Source: Stereum hirsutum FP-91666 SS1
Taxonomy: Eukaryota > Basidiomycota > Agaricomycetes > Russulales > Stereaceae
Assembly (NCBI RefSeq): GCF_000264905.1
Contig: NW_006763140.1
Location: forward strand, 234,713-298,712
Direction: 5' to 3'
DNA: 64,000 nucleotides
Shown here in pieces: positions 58,101 through 64,000 of the stretch. Within the stretch, counting starts at the first letter, position 1; every line of letters starts with the position of its first letter. The translations under genes were made by a program, and so were the position numbers. The notes below the pieces were generated by a model. The model searched no databases and had not been told where the DNA came from. It was given only the letters and a program-made list of their open reading frames with translations.

Positions 58101-60149
58101 ACAATATTCCTTCACTCCTCCTTCGCATGTCCGACGACGTCCCCGATATTCTAACGCCCTCACAGAAAGACACCCCGTCTGCACCATCGACACCGGTCAT
58201 CGAAACCGAGCGCATACGAATGTCTGCTCCCTCGATTATGGCACGCACGCGAGCACGACTAGGGCAAATGCGCGCGACTCCCCCAGCCCCCTCTAAACAT
58301 CAGCACCCTCCTACGACCTCCAACGCCACTCAATCGGCGACTACTTCTTCGAATCAACTTGGCAACCACGACAGCACGGAAGTAGGAGTTGTCGTTACGC
58401 CGGATCTAAGCCCTACCCCGAAAGGTATCGAGGCTATCGAATTGTCTTCTCCGTCTACCCAATTCGGTGGCATCAATGACGATATCCATCCGCTTCCCTC
58501 GGAAAACATGGACGCCCATAGTACCATCGATGAAGGTGAAAAGTCGGATGCAGAAATGGCTCATGATGATGATGATGATGTCAATCCAGATCGTCGTTCG
58601 GATATGTATACCACCTTGCATCCAGATGGTGGTTATAACCATGGTAAGGGTGGTTCTCCGTGTCTTCAAAGTTTCATTCGTTGTGTTTTCAACCATCACG
58701 GCGTACGAAAGGGCCTTCGAGGTGGATGTTGAACGGGTCAGACGGGTACGACGGGTAACTAGGTAGTCGTCGTCCTTTGCCGCTACCGAGCTTCGATGGT
58801 CTCCGAGTCTACCATGACATGCATCTCATCCTCGACTTGCGCTAGTTCCCATTGTCTACCTCGGCATCTCTCTGATTTGCTTCGAGCGCTCAGATCTGGT
58901 GGCCGAAGGTTGTAATACCTGTGATTGTCGGGCGCGCATTGCGTAGTCAGGTTCGAATGGGGAGTTGTTCAACATTCAGCCGTTCCAGTATTCATTCATC
59001 TTCCGTGCAATGATGTGCGGCGGGATGGCGGCCGAATGGCGTTCTGTTGCATCGGTAGCAGTTTTGTCATCCGGCGGATGCTACTGGGACTCTGTGCATC
59101 CGCGCTGCGATCCCGAACTTTATTGACCGTTCACTGTGGCAACGGCGTTCTAACAAACCTACCTTGGCGACAATATACCCAGTTATGGAGCATTCGCTCT
59201 TCAAGACTGGTGCTGTCTCTGAATGTCGACAATCAATCGAAGTGCTTCTCTTCTCCCTCATCCTTGTCGACCATAAAGTTCAATTGTGCACAATTGTCGC
59301 CAGGTTACTCCTCAATTAAGCACGGGATCAATTGCCGATGTATACACTTTACTGACTGCTTGATCGGTGTCCTTTCTTCTTTTTGCAGAGCCTACGTCAC
59401 CGCATTCAGCGCCGAACTCAACGTCGTTGAACTTAGTTCATGTCGGCAGCACACACTCATCATCAAGCTTAACGTCTGCAGCCACGACTCACAGAACACA
59501 TATCGAGTCTCACCCTCATCATGCATCCAAAGACTATCGCACCCGGCTCCTCGCCAAATTAGCTGCAGAACGCCAAACCATCCCATCTCCTTACACGAAT
59601 GCTCACGATCCGACATCACCTACACCTCTATCTCCGTCTGCATCTTCTTCCCCATATTCTTATCCTTCAGAACCTGCTTCTCAAAGGTCATCCACATCGA
59701 CACGAGTAGGCCTCGACCGAGGCGAGACTTCGGGAAGCGGTCGAAGCTCTCATGATGCCTTCGGCGAGACGGGGGGTCAGAGCATGGGACCTGTTTCTAT
59801 GGGTACCGCGCCCGACGGCGTTGGCACTAATAATGAGGCGCGAAAGGATCGTCTTCATCCAAGCTGTCATGGACTCTCTACCGGAACTCCGAGCCTTATA
59901 GAGGACGGTCCTGGTGCGAATACGAATAATAAGGTAGAGAGGAGATTAAGGGCGCAAGCCCAGTTGAGGGTTAGACTTGAGGCTGCGAAACGTGCAGCTA
60001 ACGCCAATGCTGTAGCTGGTCACGAGCCACAGCCGAGGAGTTATACCGACAGTCGTGTTGAAGATGAAGAAATTAGGAGCACACGGGAAGGAAAACTGCG
60101 GGAGGCGCTGTTAGCACGGAACAGAAGTGGGGAGACGATACGTAGCTAA
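55138..60149 (+). CDS. RING E3 ubiquitin ligase with SR-rich tail (Topors-like)
   Basis: 1153 residues from exons 55138-55372, 55424-55740, 56096-56233, 56326-56470, 56535-56596, 56695-57613, 57672-57764, 57852-58643 and 59389-60149. The RING at about 46-90 reads CAICLQ, VLPSCSHEFCFECI, then RRCPLCS. A conserved block follows (WRRWVYRHDLYAKHVASNS, FLRRELQVWPGLDVEFLTTF, NAEHFAHELYSYLRSPF, LTVYDSVVQYD), which defines the Topors-like RING family. After it comes a long tail with RS dipeptides (SPSRSRSRTRESS; RGRSRSRERDARRRHSRS), as in splicing-speckle proteins. The end, RLLAKLAAERQ and EGKLREALLARNR, is helical. Introns 2 (355 nt) and 8 (745 nt) are unusually long. The start at 55138 leaves an acidic leader before the RING. 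Substrates unknown. Confidence 0.88.
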
Positions 60150-61642
60150 AACTGGAGGCCGTCCGCAGAAATGTAACTACTGCCGCGCACAGCTGTGCTG
60201 GTTTACTTGTCAATGGGGGAGAAGATGTTCATAGATATCAACGAAGGTGACCTCGGATGTGTCAAGATGATTGGATATCTCTATCACCTCAAATGCAACC
60301 GTCGCAGTTTAGGTAGGATAGGCGCAGTGGGAGGCTGTGATACCTACGACAGAAGAGCAAACTCGCGGAGCCTTAGGGAGGTCATTGACGCTTTGTGAAC
60401 TCGGGATGTTTGCGGGTCTGAAGTAGCTGACGAAGGACAGGTTTGTCTTCATCGACTGATATATACTCGTCCACTGGCACGTACTTTTTGGGCCACAGGG
60501 GCAACACTAGCTGAACGCTTTGGACGCCACCCGGGAGACGAAAGTGTATAGGACTCGTTACGACAGAGATTCGGGGCTTTTAGCATTCCGTTGTTCTATT
60601 AATCACTCGACGTAGTACGAACAAAGTGACAGCTTCGAAGGAACGTCAAGGCACTGATAGATCTCATCACGTTCAAGAGTCACAATGACTTACACAGACT
60701 GCGTTGGAACTCGGAAGAGTCGATGGCGATAAAGCTCAGAGGACTGAGCGCACGGGATGAGTCAAATTTAGTTGCGATGATGGACCGATAAATAGTATTA
60801 TAGAACAAAGCAGTGAGTGAGGTGGAATTACGTATTGTATACAGAGAAGGCGATGAATTGTACGCAAAGTGGCAATACAGCAATGTTCAACTTCAGGCGA
60901 AATCCAACGGTAGAGAACACAGGGATCATTAGGGTATGTCGGCAATAGCTGTGCAAGTCGACGGGCCACCGAACAAAGCAACACGGAGTTTGGGGAGAGG
61001 AAGGGAAGGATATGATGCCAAAGGACGGACGTGTGAAAGAATGTGGCGAACGGAAATTAAGGAATTACTGGTAAACAGTTGGTGTTCAACGTGCAGCGGA
61101 TAAGGTACTTGGCCATACGGCCATTATATGATGTAGCGTAGGAATTATAAATGGAGTCCAGGAGTCTGACGTCAGCGGTGGAAAGACAGTGAGGATATAG
61201 AACGGGAAGACGGTGGAAGGGAAGTAGGGATATGGACAGAGGGAATTATGGATGTGGGGATAATGATAACGACGACAGAAATAGTAGTAAAGAGCGGGGA
61301 GTCTGGATGCATGGAAAAAGAGTGGCATACATACAGAGACGAACGGCAACAGAAAAAACTTGAACACGAATCAGTATAATAACGTCCCGAAGTGGGAGAA
61401 AAGAGCGTATTAAGTCCAAAGACGGGATTAGGGATGACAAGGCAAAGAACGGAAGTGAGAATACTATTATACCAGAACAGATAGAGACGGCGGCAGAGGC
61501 GGCGGGCTCGATTATTCATGTTAGATGGCATGGAATAACGTTCTCGTCGTAAATAAGGCGTGAGCGAGCGGGTTGTATGAGGGTGCGTAGAGGGTGCAAC
61601 GTGTAGACGTTCTAAGTGTCGCAGAGGTGCCTGGCTCGTTCG
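60150..61642. other. intergenic between convergent RING and homeodomain genes
   Basis: About 1.5 kb with no supported gene; probably contains long 3' untranslated regions. Open frames are composition-driven. Confidence 0.45.
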
Positions 61643-63302
61643 TCAAGGGGCATGAGGTTGTTGATCTCGGTCATGAGCATCGTCGTCGCCTTCGCCGGCC
61701 CGGGGAGTCGGGGAGCCTGTGGAGGGCCTTTCTTCACCTGTACCAACGCTGGAGGGGCCGGAAACAGCGTCGTTCGCAGTTTGTGCATCGCGCACAGGGT
61801 CAAAGCGCGTCGTGCGAGCGGGAGGGGAAGGTACACGTGGATCATACACATTCGAGCCGGGATCACGGAACGTGTATGTGGAAGGCCCAGCGGAAAGGGG
61901 AGGAGAGGGCGCTCGCCATCCGATGGGCGAGTCTGTCGGACGAAATCGTGCTAGCTCTAGTGCAGATCCTGAGCCTGGTGGGGTAGGCAAGGAGTTAGAC
62001 GCGTACTGTAAGGAAGCGATAGGGGAGAACGAAGACGCTCCCAGCTGAGAGCCAGACGTGTGCGAGTACGATGGAGGAATATGGAGACGAGGGAGAGTGC
62101 GTGACGTGTGGGAGGAAGAGCCTGGCAGCGAAAGGGAGCCGCTTCCAGGAGGGTGATGTGTGAAGGGAGAATCGTAGGGGTGATGCATCGCGGACGGCGT
62201 GGAGGGAAGTGTATGAGCGGGCAAAGGCGGAAAGCCAGAACTGGCTCTTCGGCGGTGCGCCATTGACTCGTCGAAGACCAACGGGGGTAAATGAATGGGG
62301 TATTCCTGTGAGGGTGGATGCATTCCAAAGCCTCTACCGGCATGCGGGCTGAGACTCTGTCCGCGACCGCGACTGGAACCAGAGCTTCTCCTTTCGTGAG
62401 GCGACCATCCTTCAACATTCCATGGGGCAGCCAAGGGTCCGGCTTGCGCTGGACTATGGGAAGTGGGGGAATGATAAAAGAGGGATTGGAGCTGCGTGGA
62501 GGGCCCAGGGACGCCAGGTCCGGAGAGATACGCACTAGACTCAGGACGCGAGGTGGGGTCTAAGAGCTGTGACGCTCGTTCGGGATCGGGGTTGGGATGT
62601 TGGCTACCCGACTGGGTAAAGGAGAACGAACCGAAGTGGGAAGGCCCTGCTGCGAACTGAGAGCCGCTCGGATCCGTTGTGGAAGGTGCTGAAGAGTAAG
62701 GGCCGTACTGAGGAGGCCGTGCAAGAGGCGTTGCTGTACTCTGGCTGCGCGGACGACGGGCTTTCTGGCGCTGATTCTGAAATAGTTCAAGCAGCTGTGG
62801 TTAGCCTCACTCAAAAAAACGTCGGAAATCCACAGGTAGCGCCACTCGCCTGGAACCAGACCTAACAGAGTTGTTAGAGGCAATCGCAGACAGCATGAAG
62901 CACGAGGACATACCTGAACCTTACGAGCACTCAACCCGATTGAGCGGCCGACTTCTTCGCGCATAGCAGTCGTCGGAAAACGAGACTTAAAGGGTGTGGC
63001 GCGACTTGTGAGATTCATGAACCTCACTGTCGAGAAGAACAACTTACCTGGGCAAGTAAAGCGTGCAAAACGGCAGATTGGTGAGGTGTCGTTAGTGTAC
63101 GCGTCCTTTTCTTCTTCGGTGGCGATGGCACATCCTCCTGTTGATGTTCGGCCTGGCGAGGTGGGACCTGACTGGGGCCGGCTGGAGGCTGACCACGCCC
63201 GGTGTCGGTCTCAGTATCGGCCATGCCTCCCTCCCCGTGAGATGAGGACCCAGAGGGGCTTGAATGAGTGTCCTTTTCTTCGTCCGAGTGTCGTCTCTTC
63301 AT
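61643..63302 (-). CDS. homeodomain transcription factor
   Basis: 490 residues from exons 63048-63302, 62914-62985, 62850-62861 (12 nt) and 61643-62776. The homeodomain (about 65-125) has a basic arm PPKKKRTRTLTTPHQSAVL, helix 2 region FPTTAMREEVGRSIGLS, and recognition helix ARKVQVWFQNQRQKARR. VWFQ comes wholly from the 12-nt exon. The third intron (62777-62849) begins GC, not GT (CAG then GCGAGT), and ends TTTCAG; no GT donor nearby keeps frame. Invariant Trp, Phe, Asn and Arg of helix 3 are present, so DNA binding is expected. The remaining 365 residues are disordered, rich in Ser, Pro and His, as in fungal developmental homeodomain regulators. The start at 63302 gives MKRRHSDEEKD. Confidence 0.92.
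62777..62849 (-). other. GC-AG intron inside the homeobox
   Basis: Donor sequence CAG then GCGAGTGG, acceptor TATTTCAG; 73 nt. It separates VWFQ from NQRQKARR in the recognition helix. GC donors are a known minor class spliced by the major spliceosome. Confidence 0.75.
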
Positions 63303-64000
63303 TTTCGATGCGTCGATTGGTGGGTATCGTCTCGTATTTCCCAAATGCGAAGCTGACCTCCGAAGCGTGGAGGGGACGTTGTGTTGGTGAAAGCGCGTCA
63401 GTTTGACTGTCGTAGGATGGGGACTGTGGCGTGAATTAGGGTGTACAGGCCGCGCGCGGAGTGGGGTGATAATTCGTCTGAGAGTGATCGTAAGTGCTGC
63501 TAGGTGAGTTGCTACCAAGGAGAGTGAAGTAAGATAGGTTCGAGATTAAGACTCAAGCGGAGACATCCAAGAGGCAAAAGAACGAGTACAGGGCGACGTG
63601 CGGAGTCGGGTCCACACGTCGAGGAAGGGAAAGGGAAAGGGAGAAAGGCTGTGGGAGGAAGGAAAAAGAAAAGGTGGAGGGATATGCGGGATAGACTCCG
63701 GGCTGGACCAAGGCGACGGAGGGCGACTGCCGCATCGCATTAAACAGTCATGGTGGTATGCGAGGAACCACGACAACCGCAATATAGATCGCACCAACAG
63801 GCGCCAAAATCTAAAGGATACGCTCCTAAAGTTGGAGTAATCGGTGAGTGGGGCCAAGTAGCCGTTTCCGCTTTGCAGGTCCAGCCTCGACGAATCAAGG
63901 GACACGAGGATTTATGACACGCGTCAATAGTTTCCCCTGACGAGAACATGAGACGAAATGAAAACTCTTCCCGAGTGCAAGGGCGTTGCAGGAAGCAGCA
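63303..64000. other. upstream region of the homeodomain gene
   Basis: 5' flank of the minus-strand homeodomain gene to the window edge. The open frames at 63546-63905 and 63740-63949 show no motif. Confidence 0.4.

Overview
The window reads as nuclear DNA of an agaricomycete (mushroom-forming) basidiomycete. Genes are close together on both strands and cut by many short GT-AG introns (mostly 50-90 nt, with CTGAC/CTAAC-like branch sites and CAG/TAG acceptors). The families are typical of that group: agaric-type F-box proteins, a MYND protein, a single-chain phospholipase D, and an RSP5 ligase. All gene models were spliced by hand; each exon chain keeps frame from start to stop, but none has been checked against transcripts.

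Layout. 1-1206: 5' end of a minus-strand DUF300/TMEM184 transporter-like gene that leaves the window. 2908-5041: two tandem small hydrophilic-protein genes with identical architecture. 5933-7651: F-box copy 1, broken by a one-base deletion. 8166-8892: ankyrin-repeat protein. 10053-14854: phospholipase D with 22 exons. 15437-17167: F-box copy 2, intact. 18321-21950: RSP5/NEDD4-type C2-WW-HECT ubiquitin ligase. 23105-24822: F-box copy 3, intact. 26219-28102: single-pass Ser/Thr-rich membrane protein.

28787-33215 looks like a DNA transposon: diverged inverted repeats enclose one intronless 1044-codon gene with a DDE-like residue pattern. This is the best candidate for a poorly described system. 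33660-35104: acetamidase/formamidase. 35512-38899: Nup84/Nup107 nucleoporin. 39331-43530: a tandem duplication of an alpha/beta-hydrolase gene, promoters included. 44721-46121: a cyclase-family (kynurenine formamidase-like) gene split by a 735-bp short element with 26-bp perfect terminal inverted repeats.

47770-48815: MYND zinc-finger protein. 49357-51272: BBE-type FAD-linked oxidoreductase. 51744-54736: a large, mostly disordered protein I do not recognise. 55138-60149: RING E3 ligase with a long SR-rich tail (Topors-like). 61643-63302: homeodomain transcription factor.

The genes form no single pathway. Themes are ubiquitin signalling (RSP5, RING E3, F-box adaptors), small-amide and small-molecule metabolism (formamidase, cyclase, two hydrolases, FAD oxidase), and core housekeeping (Nup84, PLD). 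The accessory character comes from recent duplications (F-box trio, hydrolase pair, small-protein pair) and two mobile elements.
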